A stretch of DNA of 64,000 nucleotides, from the NCBI GenBank assembly GCA_963752815.1, contig CAVVZI010000009.1:1-64000 (forward strand), written 5' to 3'. Position 1 is the first letter of the stretch. Every line of letters starts with the position of its first letter. A model generated the notes under the pieces. It ran no database searches. It saw only the letters and a program-made list of their open reading frames with translations, and was not told the origin of the DNA. This DNA comes from Sva-07 sp963752815. Its GTDB lineage: Bacteria; Actinomycetota; Acidimicrobiia; Acidimicrobiales; Ilumatobacteraceae. Shown one piece after another: positions 47,429-56,605 of this stretch. The position numbers were made by a program, and so were the translations under genes.

Positions 47429-48004
47429 GTGGACGATGTTCGAGTACTCGCAGACGCAGCCGCCGTGGAGCTGGCGCTCGACCCGATCCGGGCCTCGATC
47501 CTCGACGCCCTGACTGAACCGGGGTCGGCCACCACGGTTGCGGCGGCGGTCGGTTCGACCCGGCAGAAGGTGAACTATCACCTGAAGGCGTTGGAGGCCC
47601 ATGGCTTGGTCGAGTTGGCCGAGGAACGCGCCTGGGGCGGTATCACCGAACGGTTCGTGCGTCGTTCGGCGCGCCACCTCGTCGTTGCGCCCGACGTGTT
47701 GCAGAGCGCTGCCCTCGATCCGAACGAGGTCGCCGATCGTCTCTCGGCTGCGTATCTGATCGCGGTGAACGCTCGGACGGTGTCCGAGGTCGGCGCGATC
47801 GCCGGCAGCGCGGCGACGGGAACTCGGCTGCCGACCCTGACCGTCGACACGGTGATCGGGTTCAAGTCGCCTGAAGATCGTGCCGCGTTCGCCACCGACC
47901 TGCAGTCAGCGGTCGCCGCGCTGGTCGCCCGATACCACCACGACGACGGGCGACCGCACCGTCTGACCATCTCCTCATATCCCCAACCCAAGGAGCCCTC
48001 GTGA
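47429..48004 (+). CDS. ArsR/HTH_20-type transcriptional regulator
   Basis: The start GTG 47429 gives 191 residues. The N-terminal wHTH reads AAAVELALDPIRASILDALT, then SATTVAAAVGSTRQKVNYHL, then KALEAHGLVELAEERAWGGI; the rest is an effector domain (LVVAPDVLQSAALDPNEVAD, ALVARYHHDDGRPHRLTISS). This is the longer ArsR form with a C-terminal sensor. The stop overlaps the SRPBCC GTG (GTGA), and the same unit continues to the DUF6069 gene at 48551. Confidence 0.88.
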   Translation: MDDVRVLADAAAVELALDPIRASILDALTEPGSATTVAAAVGSTRQKVNYHLKALEAHGLVELAEERAWGGITERFVRRSARHLVVAPDVLQSAALDPNEVADRLSAAYLIAVNARTVSEVGAIAGSAATGTRLPTLTVDTVIGFKSPEDRAAFATDLQSAVAALVARYHHDDGRPHRLTISSYPQPKEPS

Positions 48005-48537
48005 CCACCACCGACCAATCCGACCAACCCGACCGTGTCGAACACCGGATGGAGCGCACCTACGAGGTCGCCGCCACTCCGGAACAGGTGTGGGACGCGA
48101 TCGCAACTGCCGATGGAATCTCGGCCTGGATGGTGCCGACCCGACTGGACCCGCAGATCGGTGGCGAGGTGTCGTTCGATCTCGGCGGGTTCTGGTTGAG
48201 CGGTGTCGTCACCGACTACACACCGAACCGTCGATTCGCGTACGAAGAACCATGGCCGATCGCTGACCGGGCCGAGGACATCCCGGCCGAGATGGTCGAG
48301 TGGTTCGAGGCGATGGGCGTGCCGCTGTCGGAGGTGTACCGCGACCTGTCGTCGGCCACCCCGATCGCTACCGAGTTCCTCGTCGAATCAGCATCCGGCG
48401 GGAGTTGCGTGATCCGCGTCGTCACGAGTGCATACGGCAGCGGAGCCGATTGGGAGAACGAGTTCTTCGCCCAGATGATCGCCGACGTGATCCCGATCTT
48501 CGACAACCTCGCCAGGCATTTCAACGAGGCCGCGTAG
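48001..48537 (+). CDS. SRPBCC/AHSA1-like protein
   Basis: The GTG 48001 overlaps the regulator's stop. The 178-residue protein is AHSA1-like: HRMERTYEVAATPEQVWDAI, ATADGISAWMVPTRLDPQIG, GEVSFDLGGFWLSGVVTDYT. A C-terminal helix (NEFFAQMIADVIPIFDNLAR) closes the hydrophobic pocket. It is the fourth ArsR-partnered SRPBCC gene in the window, and here it is followed by a small membrane protein instead of a RibD-like reductase. Confidence 0.88.
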   Translation: MTTTDQSDQPDRVEHRMERTYEVAATPEQVWDAIATADGISAWMVPTRLDPQIGGEVSFDLGGFWLSGVVTDYTPNRRFAYEEPWPIADRAEDIPAEMVEWFEAMGVPLSEVYRDLSSATPIATEFLVESASGGSCVIRVVTSAYGSGADWENEFFAQMIADVIPIFDNLARHFNEAA

Positions 48538-48550
48538 CAAGGAGAACCCG

Positions 48551-48988
48551 ATGACCACCACCCCTCACCACACTCCGCAAGCACCGGTCGTGCAGTCCGA
48601 CCGACCGAGCACCCGCCTCCTTGTCCGAACCGGTGCGCTCGCCGGCGCAATCGCTGCCGTCTGCACCACCGTCGTGGCCGCCATCGCGAGCGCCGCCGAT
48701 GTCAGTCTCGAAGTCAGCGACGAACCCATTCCGATCCCCGCGTTCGCGTGGTGGACCATCGTCGGTGCCGCCGTGGGCATCGTGTTGGCCCGACTCCTTC
48801 GCGAGCGCCGACGGTTCGTCGTCGTCACCACCGTCGCCGTCGGCCTGTCGCTCATCCCGGCGATCGCCGCTCCCGACGACACCGCGACCAAAGCCGTTCT
48901 CGTCGGGTGCCACCTCCTCGCGGCGGCCATCATCATCCCGACACTCAGCCGGCGGCTCCCGGTCAACATCGACCGCCGACGCCGTTGA
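48551..48988 (+). CDS. DUF6069 membrane protein
   Basis: ATG 48551 behind AAGGAGAACCCG. The 145-residue protein has four helices: LLVRTGALAGAIAAVCTTVV, FAWWTIVGAAVGIVLARLLR, VVVTTVAVGLSLIPAIAAPD, AVLVGCHLLAAAIIIPTLSR. It corresponds to DUF6069, which often follows ArsR-SRPBCC pairs. Thirteen bases separate it from the SRPBCC gene, so the three are one operon. Function unknown; a transporter-like or small-molecule efflux role is only a guess. Confidence 0.82.
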   Translation: MTTTPHHTPQAPVVQSDRPSTRLLVRTGALAGAIAAVCTTVVAAIASAADVSLEVSDEPIPIPAFAWWTIVGAAVGIVLARLLRERRRFVVVTTVAVGLSLIPAIAAPDDTATKAVLVGCHLLAAAIIIPTLSRRLPVNIDRRRR

Positions 48989-49070
48989 GCTCCCCGACCT
49001 CCATCAGCGGATTTCTCGAATGTGACCAGTGGCCGGCTCACATCCCGGCCGGGTGCGGCGTTTACTCATC

Positions 49071-49853
49071 ATGGACATGTCAGGAATGAGCCGCCCAGCG
49101 ACCAGTCGGCGATCGAGGATGGGCACGAGCCTCGCCGGCGGTGTGCCGACCGTCCTTCCGGCCGACCAGCCGTCCGGCTACCAACAGGGCGCACTGGTCC
49201 TCGACCGACGAGAGGGCGAACGACTCGAGATCTCGCCAGGCGTCTTTCTGGTCTCCGGCTGGCTCACACCGAACGAGCAACAAGAACTCGTCGAGCAGTT
49301 CCGAGAGTGGGCCGTGCCCCCGGCAGGTCTGCGTCACCCCCGTGTGCCACGCGGACACCTCATGACTGTCCAGTCCGTCTGTCTCGGCTGGCACTGGCAG
49401 CCGTATGCCTACAGCCGCACCGCCGACGACACCGATGGTGCACCCGTCAAACCCCTACCGCCAGGAATCGCCGAGTTGGGCCGTCGAGCCGTCAGCGCCA
49501 CATTCGGGTCATCGGCCGGACGCAAGTTCGAACCCGACGCAGTGATCGCCAATCTCTACGCACCCGGGTCGCGCCTCGGGCTCCACCAGGACGCCGAAGA
49601 GCCATCCCCGGCGCCGGTCGTGACGATCAGCATCGGAGACACCGCGTTGTTCCGCTTCGCGGGCGTCGACCGCCGAACGTCACCGTTCATCGACCTCCAC
49701 CTCCGCTCGGGCGACCTCCTCGTGTTCGGCGGACCGAGCCGACGCATCTATCACGGCGTCCCGAAGGTGTTCGACAACACAGGGCCACACATTCCCGGAA
49801 TGCCGCCCGGACGGCTCAGTCTCACGATTCGCGAAACTGGATTCGCCGACTAA
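49071..49853 (+). CDS. AlkB-like Fe(II)/2-oxoglutarate dioxygenase
   Basis: The 2OG-oxygenase core reads LEISPGVFLVSGWLTPNEQQ, DAVIANLYAPGSRLGLHQDA (HxD iron ligands in HQD), FGGPSRRIYHGVPKV (distal His) and RLSLTIRETG (2OG-binding Arg). The LHQDAEE and SLTIRETG blocks are those of bacterial AlkB, which repairs N-alkylated bases in DNA or RNA. The N-terminal 25 residues are variable; ATG 49071 is used, with 49086 also possible. It is convergent with the molybdopterin gene, 19 bases away. Confidence 0.85.
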   Translation: MDMSGMSRPATSRRSRMGTSLAGGVPTVLPADQPSGYQQGALVLDRREGERLEISPGVFLVSGWLTPNEQQELVEQFREWAVPPAGLRHPRVPRGHLMTVQSVCLGWHWQPYAYSRTADDTDGAPVKPLPPGIAELGRRAVSATFGSSAGRKFEPDAVIANLYAPGSRLGLHQDAEEPSPAPVVTISIGDTALFRFAGVDRRTSPFIDLHLRSGDLLVFGGPSRRIYHGVPKVFDNTGPHIPGMPPGRLSLTIRETGFAD

Positions 49854-49872
49854 CGCCCGACCAGCTCGGTGT

Positions 49873-52002
49873 TCAGACCGCGCCGATCGTCAGGGGGCTG
49901 ATGGTGACGGGGATGCCGGTCATCCACGCCTGGTTCGACAGCGGGTCGAACGAACCGGGCCCGGACGGGAGGAGCCGGTTGACGTTGACGCCCGGCTTGT
50001 CGTTGGCCAGTCGCATCCCCGACTGTCGTCCCCAGCCGTGCTCGATCGACACGACCCCGGGCCGCACGGCATCGTCGAGGCGCACGGTCGCCTCGATCTC
50101 ACCCCAATCGCTGCGCACGACGACGCGGTCACCGTCGGCGACACCGAGGCGCGTGGCGTCGTCGACGTGGACGTCCAACGGATTGTTCGAGCGGGTGCCG
50201 CGCTTGAGGCTCTCGACATTCGAGAACCACGAGTTGTGCATGCGCGTGTCGCGACGGCTGATGAGTCGCAGCCCACCGCTCGCGACCGCGTCGGTCGCGG
50301 CGACGGCCTCGTCGGCCAGGGCGGCGATCGCCGGACCGAAGGCGTCCGGACAACAGTCGACCAATCCGTCCTCGTGTTGGAGGTGGCGCTCGTAGAACTC
50401 ACCCGCCGCGAGACCGTCCTCGAACCTGACGGTCCCCTTCGGCGCCGCCCGCACCTCGTCGAGCGAGAGCCCACGTCCGGTGAGCATGTGGTCGGTGCGT
50501 GCCCACACCTCGGTCTCGGGATCGTCGGCGTCGAGCGCGCTGCGGAAACCCATCTCCTGGGCGAGCGCGGCGAAGATCCGCCACTCCTCACGCCGCTCGG
50601 CCTGCGGTTCGACGACCGCGTCGGTCCACTGGATCCACGGCTCCGACTGCAGCCCGAGCCCGGTGATGTTGATGTCCGGACGCTCGAACATGTCGGTCGA
50701 GGGCAGCAACCAGTGGGCGAGATCACCCGTCGCATTGCGGTAGAGGTCGATGCACACGATCAGCTCGAGCGATTCGAACGCCTCGCGGAGCCGTTCCTCC
50801 CCGCCGATCGTGAACAGCGGATTGCCGGCGAGCACGATCAGCGCCTTCACCGGGGACTCGGAGTCGAGGATGTGGTCGGCGAGCAGGTTGCCGGGCAGCG
50901 ACCCGCGGCGCATCGGCCCGAACTCACCGTCGACGAACCCTGCGGCGTACTCCCGGCGGCCGGCCTTCGCGCTGGCGTAGAACCCGACGCTCAACACGTT
51001 GCCGCCCTCGCGGTCGAGGTTGCCGGTGACGAAGCTCAGCATGTGGACGAGCCAGTAGGCGAGCGTTCCGTGCCGGCCCATGTTGACGCCCGTCGACATG
51101 TGCACCGCCGCCCGCGGAACCGTGGCGAAGGTCGTCGCCACGTCGCGGATCGTCGCCGCGTCGATCCCGACGATCGGAGCGACCGCGTCGGCCGAGTACC
51201 CGGCGACGAACGCCCGCAGCTCGTCGACGTGCTTGCCATGGGCGTCGACGCAGCGATCGAAACCGGGACCGGCATCGATCTCGTGGATCAGCGCGGCGAG
51301 CAGGAACACATCGGTTCCCGGGACGATCTGCAACGTCTCGCCCGTGCGCTCCCCCGCCGACTCCGTGCGTCGCGGGTTGACGAACCAGACCGTCGCACCG
51401 CGGGCCGACGCCTGCATGATCTCGCGGTACATGTTCGAGATGCTGATGAAGCTCCCCTTGGAAACGCGGGGGTTCGCGCCGAGCACGAGCAGGGCGTCGG
51501 TGTTGGCGATGTCGGGGATCGGATGGATCGTCGACGAGCCGAACACCGCCTCGCTCCCGGCGAACTTGTTGGCACAGTCCTGCGTGCCCGACGAGAAGTA
51601 GCGCGACATGCCCAGCTGGGCGAAGAACGATCCGCTCGCCGGGCCGGCAAGGGTGTTGAACGCGCTCGGGTTCCCGACGTACGCGGCGACGGCCTGCGGG
51701 CCGTGCCGCTCGATCACCGCGCGCAGCTCCGAGGCGACCCCGCTGATGGCGTCGTCCCACGTCGCCTGCTCCCACCGGTCACCGATGCGGTGTTGGGGAT
51801 GGTTCAGGCGATCGGGGTCCCGATGGATGTCGAGCGCGGCGATTCCCTTCGTGCAGGCGAAGCCCTTGCTCACCGGATGGTCGTCGTCGGCACGCACGCG
51901 CACGATCTGTCCGTCGTCGACCGTGGCGACCAGGCCACACGCCGGCTCGCACACCCGGCAGAACGTGCTCACTTCGCGATTGATCTCCAGCGCGTCGCTC
52001 AT
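49873..52002 (-). CDS. molybdopterin oxidoreductase, formate-dehydrogenase/DMSO-reductase-like
   Basis: An intact 709-residue enzyme. The N-terminal Fe-S site is FCRVCEPACGLVATVDDG with the later GFACTKGIAAL. MGD-binding domains follow (LLVLGANPRVSKGSFISISN, GRHGTLAYWLVHMLSFVTGN, LIVLAGNPLFTIGGEERLRE, FERPDINITGLGLQSEPWIQ), and the C-terminal MoCo dihydropyranopterin domain is SRRDTRMHNSWFSNVESLKR. No Cys or Sec ligand to Mo stands out in the usual position, so the metal ligand is uncertain. No small subunit or twin-arginine signal is nearby. The substrate is unknown; it lies alone. Confidence 0.88.
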   Translation of the reverse strand: MSDALEINREVSTFCRVCEPACGLVATVDDGQIVRVRADDDHPVSKGFACTKGIAALDIHRDPDRLNHPQHRIGDRWEQATWDDAISGVASELRAVIERHGPQAVAAYVGNPSAFNTLAGPASGSFFAQLGMSRYFSSGTQDCANKFAGSEAVFGSSTIHPIPDIANTDALLVLGANPRVSKGSFISISNMYREIMQASARGATVWFVNPRRTESAGERTGETLQIVPGTDVFLLAALIHEIDAGPGFDRCVDAHGKHVDELRAFVAGYSADAVAPIVGIDAATIRDVATTFATVPRAAVHMSTGVNMGRHGTLAYWLVHMLSFVTGNLDREGGNVLSVGFYASAKAGRREYAAGFVDGEFGPMRRGSLPGNLLADHILDSESPVKALIVLAGNPLFTIGGEERLREAFESLELIVCIDLYRNATGDLAHWLLPSTDMFERPDINITGLGLQSEPWIQWTDAVVEPQAERREEWRIFAALAQEMGFRSALDADDPETEVWARTDHMLTGRGLSLDEVRAAPKGTVRFEDGLAAGEFYERHLQHEDGLVDCCPDAFGPAIAALADEAVAATDAVASGGLRLISRRDTRMHNSWFSNVESLKRGTRSNNPLDVHVDDATRLGVADGDRVVVRSDWGEIEATVRLDDAVRPGVVSIEHGWGRQSGMRLANDKPGVNVNRLLPSGPGSFDPLSNQAWMTGIPVTISPLTIGAV

Positions 52003-52046
52003 CTCTCAGGCTTACACCACGATGCGTGGACCACCGGGCATCGGGG

Positions 52047-53006
52047 TCAGGTGATCGGCACGACGGGTCGAGCGTCGGCGTCGAGTTGATGGAGGTATTC
52101 GCTGATGCCGGTCCCGGTGCGGCCTTCGTAGGTCCAGCGAGCGAGGCCTTCGTTGACGATCGTCGTCGACGGCGCGACGCCACGGGCACCCGGCTCGATG
52201 CGGATGACGTCGGCGACGAGCTCATGCTCACGGCCGAGCTTGTCGACCGCCGTGACGAAGCTGCGTCGGTGGGTGACGCCGTCGTCTTCCAACTCGCTCG
52301 CCACCCGCCACTCGGCGATCGACGTGTGCTCGCCGTCGCGCCACACCCAACCGCGATGAAGATCACCACCGTCGGTGCCGATCACGATGCCACCGAAGTG
52401 GGTTTCGGGGTCGATGTTGATCGAGAACCAACGCCACATGCGCGGACCTCCCCAGCGACGAGGTCCCCATGACTTGTCGCGGTTCCCGAACGCACGCTCA
52501 CCGAGTTCGACACGGGTGCCGTCGACCTCGATCCATCCCGACCAGCGGCCGGCCTGCTCGAGGTGACCTTTGCCGACGGAGAGCCGCGTCGCCGCGCTGG
52601 AGGAGTCGGCCGCATCCTTGTTCTGACCGTCGCCGCCGATGGCCGGTGTCAACGCGTCGAACGTCACGTCCATGGCGATGTGCGCACCCTTGTGGGACTC
52701 GCCGTCGCACGTCAGTCGCCAGCGCTTCATCGGTTCGATCAGCTCGTAGGTGACCGGACCCACCTCGAGCCTGCGTTCGATCATTTCATGCTGCTCGCGA
52801 CGGTGACCGAGATGAGCGACGCCGCCGCCGGGCACCCACACCGACATGCCGACGTCGAGCGTCCCTTCGTTCGGGCGGACACCGACGCGGGTGTAGAAGC
52901 CGCAGTCGACGTCGGGGTCGTAGCCGTTGAAGTAGTACGACTCGGACCATGCCGAGTCGCCTTCGACGGGATGAGCAAGATCGTGTTGTGCGTCGAGTAC
53001 CGGCAT
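52047..53006 (-). CDS. CrtC/DUF7064-like lipocalin-type protein
   Basis: A 319-residue all-beta protein: SESYYFNGYDPDVDCGFYTR, LEVGPVTYELIEPMKRWRLT, ERAFGNRDKSWGPRRWGGPR and MWRWFSINIDPETHFGGIVI. The FGNRDKSWGPR-W pattern is that of hydroxyneurosporene-hydratase-like (CrtC-like) and related DUF7064/7065 proteins; such proteins bind isoprenoids, but the reaction here is unknown. It has no neighbouring carotenoid genes. Start ATG 53006. Confidence 0.72.
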   Translation of the reverse strand: MPVLDAQHDLAHPVEGDSAWSESYYFNGYDPDVDCGFYTRVGVRPNEGTLDVGMSVWVPGGGVAHLGHRREQHEMIERRLEVGPVTYELIEPMKRWRLTCDGESHKGAHIAMDVTFDALTPAIGGDGQNKDAADSSSAATRLSVGKGHLEQAGRWSGWIEVDGTRVELGERAFGNRDKSWGPRRWGGPRMWRWFSINIDPETHFGGIVIGTDGGDLHRGWVWRDGEHTSIAEWRVASELEDDGVTHRRSFVTAVDKLGREHELVADVIRIEPGARGVAPSTTIVNEGLARWTYEGRTGTGISEYLHQLDADARPVVPIT

Positions 53007-53153
53007 CGCGTCAGTCTCCCTGCATCAAACCGCTCGGCAAGAACCGAAGGCGAGTGTTCCCGTCAACCGCAGTGGACCTGCGTGAGCTCGACCGTCCGGT
53101 CGGGGCCCGAAGACTTTTCTGGAATTTTCCGGTCGCTCGTTCGTTGAAGAGGT

Positions 53154-53675
53154 GTGACGAACACTGACGCCAATCTTCCGGTGGACGTGTTCGACGGCGT
53201 CCCGTTCGACGAGTTCTACGATCGCGCCTTGCCGGTCGTGTACGGCTATCTGCTGCGGTTGTGTGGTGGCGACGCCGACGAGGCGTGGGATCTGACGCAG
53301 GACAGTTGGATGGTCGTGCTCGACCGGCTGGCGCAGGGGCAGGCCGCGAAGGCGACGATCGGTTACCTGCTGTCGGTGGCGCGGTCGCGCTATCTCGACG
53401 CGTGGCGCCGCCGGCAGCGGCTGCAACGCAAGCTGCGGCTGGTGTGGGCCGCGTCCCGGGAACCTGACTCGGCGGAGTTGTCGGCGGCAGTGGTTCTCGA
53501 ACATCTGTCGGTGTGCTCAGCCGAGCATCGGGTGGTGCTGATGCTGGCCTACGTCGACGACATCCCCGTTGCTGACATCGCCCCGATGCTGGGGTCGTCC
53601 GTGTCAGCCACCTACGCAGTGCTGGCTCGTGCTCGCGACGAGCTTCGCAGCCACCTCATCGGAGACCAGCCATGA
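53154..53675 (+). CDS. ECF-type RNA polymerase sigma factor
   Basis: GTG 53154 gives 173 residues with the sigma-70 region 2 (FYDRALPVVYGYLLRLCGGD, ADEAWDLTQDSWMVVLDRLA, GYLLSVARSRYLDAWRRRQR) and region 4 (LSVCSAEHRVVLMLAYVDDI, PVADIAPMLGSSVSATYAVL). Region 3 is absent, as in ECF factors. The stop overlaps the ATG of the next gene (ATGA), the usual arrangement with an anti-sigma factor. The 147 bases upstream contain a TGGAATTTTCCGG palindrome that might be its own promoter element. Confidence 0.88.
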   Translation: MTNTDANLPVDVFDGVPFDEFYDRALPVVYGYLLRLCGGDADEAWDLTQDSWMVVLDRLAQGQAAKATIGYLLSVARSRYLDAWRRRQRLQRKLRLVWAASREPDSAELSAAVVLEHLSVCSAEHRVVLMLAYVDDIPVADIAPMLGSSVSATYAVLARARDELRSHLIGDQP

Positions 53676-54626
53676 CCGACCGCTACGACGAGTTGCGAGT
53701 ATCACCCGACCCCTCGCGCGCCGAGGAGTTGCGGCAGCGTCTCCACGCCGAGTTGGAGCGCAGCTCGCTTGACGACGCCATCGCTTCGCGTCGCCGTCTC
53801 ACGATCGCATCCCCGGTGGGCGGGGCCGAATTCAGAACCAATGGAGGAGATGCACATGTCCGATCACCCGACCGATCGTGAACACAAGACCCGTTGGCGC
53901 ACCCCGGCGGTCGCCGCGGCCGCAATCGTCGTCCTCGGCGTCGGTGCGATCGCGTTCGCGGTCAGCAACACGAGCGCCGACGACCCCGACGGTGTGCCGC
54001 AGGCACCGGCGCCAACCGCTGCACCGACCACGGCGGCGCCGACCACCACCGTCGCGCCCCGCATCGTCACCGTACACGGGGATCCCGGGCGTCCCGATCA
54101 CCTACACCGTGCCGGACGGCTGGGAACGACCCGACAGACCGACGGATTCGTGGTGTTCGGGGACATCCTCGATGGTGAGACTTCCAGGACGTCGCCAACG
54201 TCTACGCCGACGGGTGCGAGCAGACCCTGCTCGACCCACCGCTCGGCCCGACCGTCGACGACCTCGCGAACGTGTGGGCCACATTGCCCGGCTTCACCGC
54301 GACGACACCCGTCGACATCACCGTCGACGGGTACGCCGGCAAACAGGTCGACTTCACCGTCCCCGACTACCCGACCGTGGTCGATCCGGTCACGGGCGAG
54401 GACGAGGCCGACTGTGTCGACGGCCAGTTCGCCATCTGGGACGGACACGGCAGCGCACAGACGGCCCGAGCTTCTGGGCCCAGGCCCCGGGGCAACAGAC
54501 ACCGACAGTGGATCCTCGACGTCGACGGCACCCGACTCGTGATCGCCGAACGGTCCGAACTTCAGGCACGACGCCGGAAGAACTCGCCGACATGGACGAA
54601 TTCCTCGCCTCCATCCAGATCGGCTG
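53672..54626 (+). pseudogene. anti-sigma-like single-pass protein (several frame changes)
   Basis: The first frame begins TDRYDELRVSPDPSRAEELR, LHAELERSSLDDAIASRRRL and ends at 53881. The protein continues in a second frame (SDHPTDREHKTRWRTPAVAA, AAIVVLGVGAIAFAVSNTSA, a Pro/Thr linker VPQAPAPTAAPTTAAPTTT). It then alternates between other frames: PGVPITYTVPDGWE, DDLANVWATLPGFTATTPVD, GQFAIWDGHGSAQ, SFWAQAPGQQTPT, WILDVDGTRLVIAERSELQ and finally TPEELADMDEFLASIQIG. Reading it as one protein restores a sigma-coupled, single-pass membrane protein with an extracytoplasmic domain. At least five frame changes are needed. Assembly errors are plausible; decay cannot be excluded. Confidence 0.6.
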
Positions 54627-54715
54627 ACCCGCGGTCGCGGTCGGCGCCACTTCCGTGGACCTCGCCGTAGCCGTACTCGCGACGGCCCCGGGCCTCCGGG
54701 TCGGATCTCGGTCGG

Positions 54716-54751
54716 GTCTGGGTCGGATTCCGCACGGAATCCGACCCAGAC
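54716..54751. terminator. strong bidirectional terminator-like hairpin
   Basis: A perfect 16-base-pair inverted repeat (arms 54716-54731 and 54736-54751, GTCTGGGTCGGATTCC and its complement) around a GCAC loop. It separates the convergent sigma-factor locus and MBL-fold gene. There is no T-run, but it is the strongest hairpin seen in the window. Confidence 0.8.
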
Positions 54752-54810
54752 TTCGTGGCCCTGCCACCGTGGCGGCGGCGGACGCCTTTCGAAGCCGCAC
54801 ATGACGGTCG

Positions 54811-55603
54811 TCAGACGTCGATGCGGAGCGGGTCGCCGATCGGTGCCCAGATCCAGCGATTGCTCTCGTCGGCGGGCGCGCCTTCCAGTTCGTGCTCGAT
54901 GGGTTGGCGTCCCTGCTTGAAGTGGCTCCAGCCTTCGTAGTGCACCGGCACCACGGTGTGGGGACGCAGCAGCCGGCACAGTTCGATCGCGTCCTTGGCG
55001 GTCATCGTGTACTTGACCGGGCCGGTGATCGGGAAGTGGACGCTGCCGAGGTGCACGATCGCCGTGCCGACGTCGATCCGTTCGGCGACTTCGCGCACAC
55101 CGTCGTAGAGCACGGTGTCGCCGGAGATCCACACGGCTCCGTGCTGCTGTCCGTCCCAGGCGAGCGCGAACCCGATCACGTCACCCACGATCGGATGGCT
55201 GCCGGGTGGACCGTGACGGCACGGTGTCGCCGTCACGGTGATCGTCGGCTTCCCGGACGCCTCCAGCTGCGTGGTGGTCCAGTCGTCCATGCGAGCGAGT
55301 GTTCGGGCCGAGTCGTCGCGCGCCCGATGTCGTCGTGAGCACGACATCGACGCCGGGCAGCAACTCGCGACCGGCATCGTCGAGGTTGTCGGCGTGGTGC
55401 TCGTGAGTGAGCAGCACCGCGTCGATCGGGCCGATCTCGGAGGCGGGGATCGCGGGGCCGGTCGTCTTGCGCGACGAGGTCCCCCAGCCGAACTTGTAGG
55501 TCCGCCCCGGTGCGTCGAACGTCGGATCGGTGAGGATCCGCCACCCCTCCACCTCGATCAGCGTGGTCGGTCCGCCGATGTGGGTGAAGGTGATGGTCGA
55601 CAT
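54811..55603 (-). CDS. metallo-beta-lactamase-fold hydrolase, UlaG-like (one frame break)
   Basis: The ATG 55603 opens STITFTHIGGPTTLIEVEGW with the zinc motif LLTHEHHADNLDDAG (HxHxDN). After a +1 change near 55300 it continues LARMDDWTTTQLEASGKPTI, ATPCRHGPPGSHPIVGDVIG, VWISGDTVLYDGVREVAERI and VPVHYEGWSHFKQGRQPIEH. One base removed gives about 263 residues of the COG2220 group. These enzymes hydrolyse lactones, amides or phosphodiesters. It lies just downstream of the alpha/beta hydrolase (three-base gap), so both hydrolases are likely one operon. Confidence 0.82.
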
Positions 55604-55606
55604 CGC

Positions 55607-56440
55607 TCAGGCGTCGACGGCGGCGGGTGTCCAGGTGGCATTCGCCAACGCCCAGTCGAGTGCACGGTCGGCGATCTCTTCCCAGCCGGCGCCGGCAACC
55701 ATCAGGTGCGGACGGCCGTCGTAGATGTCGTGTTCGGTGATGGTGCCCTCGCCCTTGTAGTGCTTGGCGTTCGAGGCCTGCACGGCCGGCGGCATGATGT
55801 GATCCTCCGAGCCCGACAGGAACAGCAGCGGGGCTCGGTTGGGGTTCTTGAAGTCGACCCAGGCGTCCTGGTGGCCCGGCTTGAAGTTGGCGGTGACCGA
55901 GTCGAACAGGACGCGTCCCGAGGCAGGGATGTGATAGCGCTCGTAGAACGCCAACGACTCCTCGTCGGTGTAGGTGTTGGTGAAGGCGTACTTCCACTGA
56001 TCGGCGTCGAACCCGACGGCCTTGTGATGGTTGAGCGGGTTCTTGAGCACCGGGAACACCGAGTGCAGTTGCGTCCACGGCGTGACGCGCACCCCTTCGG
56101 TCGGGGCAGAGTTGAGCCCGACACCAGCGCAGCCGTAGCCGTGGTCGAGCACGACCTGCATGAAGGCCCCACCGGCAGAGTGACCCATCAGGATCGGTTT
56201 CGTGTCGAGCGTGTCGAGGAACGTCTCGAGGTGGGTGATGATCGCCTCGATCGTGAGATCGGCGATCGGTGTCGGGTCCGCCCGCAGTGCCTCGACCTCG
56301 ACCTCGAAGCCCGGGTAGGCGGGCGTGTGGACCGTGAAGCCTTTGGCTTCGTACCGGGACTTCCAGTGCTCCCAGGAGCGGGGCGTGACCCAGAATCCGT
56401 GGATCAGCACGATGGTGTCAGGGTTCTGCTGGTCGGTCAT
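55607..56440 (-). CDS. alpha/beta hydrolase
   Basis: ATG 56440 behind GGAGGACTCGAG gives 277 residues. Motifs: TIVLIHGFWVTPRSWEHWKS (oxyanion loop), ILMGHSAGGAFMQVVLDHGY (nucleophile GHSAGG), LLFLSGSEDHIMPPAVQASN (acid) and DGRPHLMVAGAGWEEIADRA (His). The family is the carboxylesterase-like group with unknown substrates. It is the first of two hydrolase genes reading leftward and is divergent from the LuxR regulator at 56606, which could control it. Confidence 0.85.
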   Translation of the reverse strand: MTDQQNPDTIVLIHGFWVTPRSWEHWKSRYEAKGFTVHTPAYPGFEVEVEALRADPTPIADLTIEAIITHLETFLDTLDTKPILMGHSAGGAFMQVVLDHGYGCAGVGLNSAPTEGVRVTPWTQLHSVFPVLKNPLNHHKAVGFDADQWKYAFTNTYTDEESLAFYERYHIPASGRVLFDSVTANFKPGHQDAWVDFKNPNRAPLLFLSGSEDHIMPPAVQASNAKHYKGEGTITEHDIYDGRPHLMVAGAGWEEIADRALDWALANATWTPAAVDA

Positions 56441-56605
56441 CTCGAGTCCTCCGGTCGACGGGGCGTGAAGTGTCTGCCTCGGAATGCATTCTCGACACGC
56501 TAGGGCCCCGCTCGAATCCTGCGCAACGCGTAGTCCGTCACGTGCCAATTCCGCGTTCGTTCGTGCTCCGAGCGGCCCGCTGGTTGCTGCTCTATTCTCC
56601 TGCCG

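Noticed and set aside
50038..52089. 683-residue plus-strand open frame
   Set aside because: Antisense to an intact molybdopterin oxidoreductase with clear domains; the composition is shadow-like.
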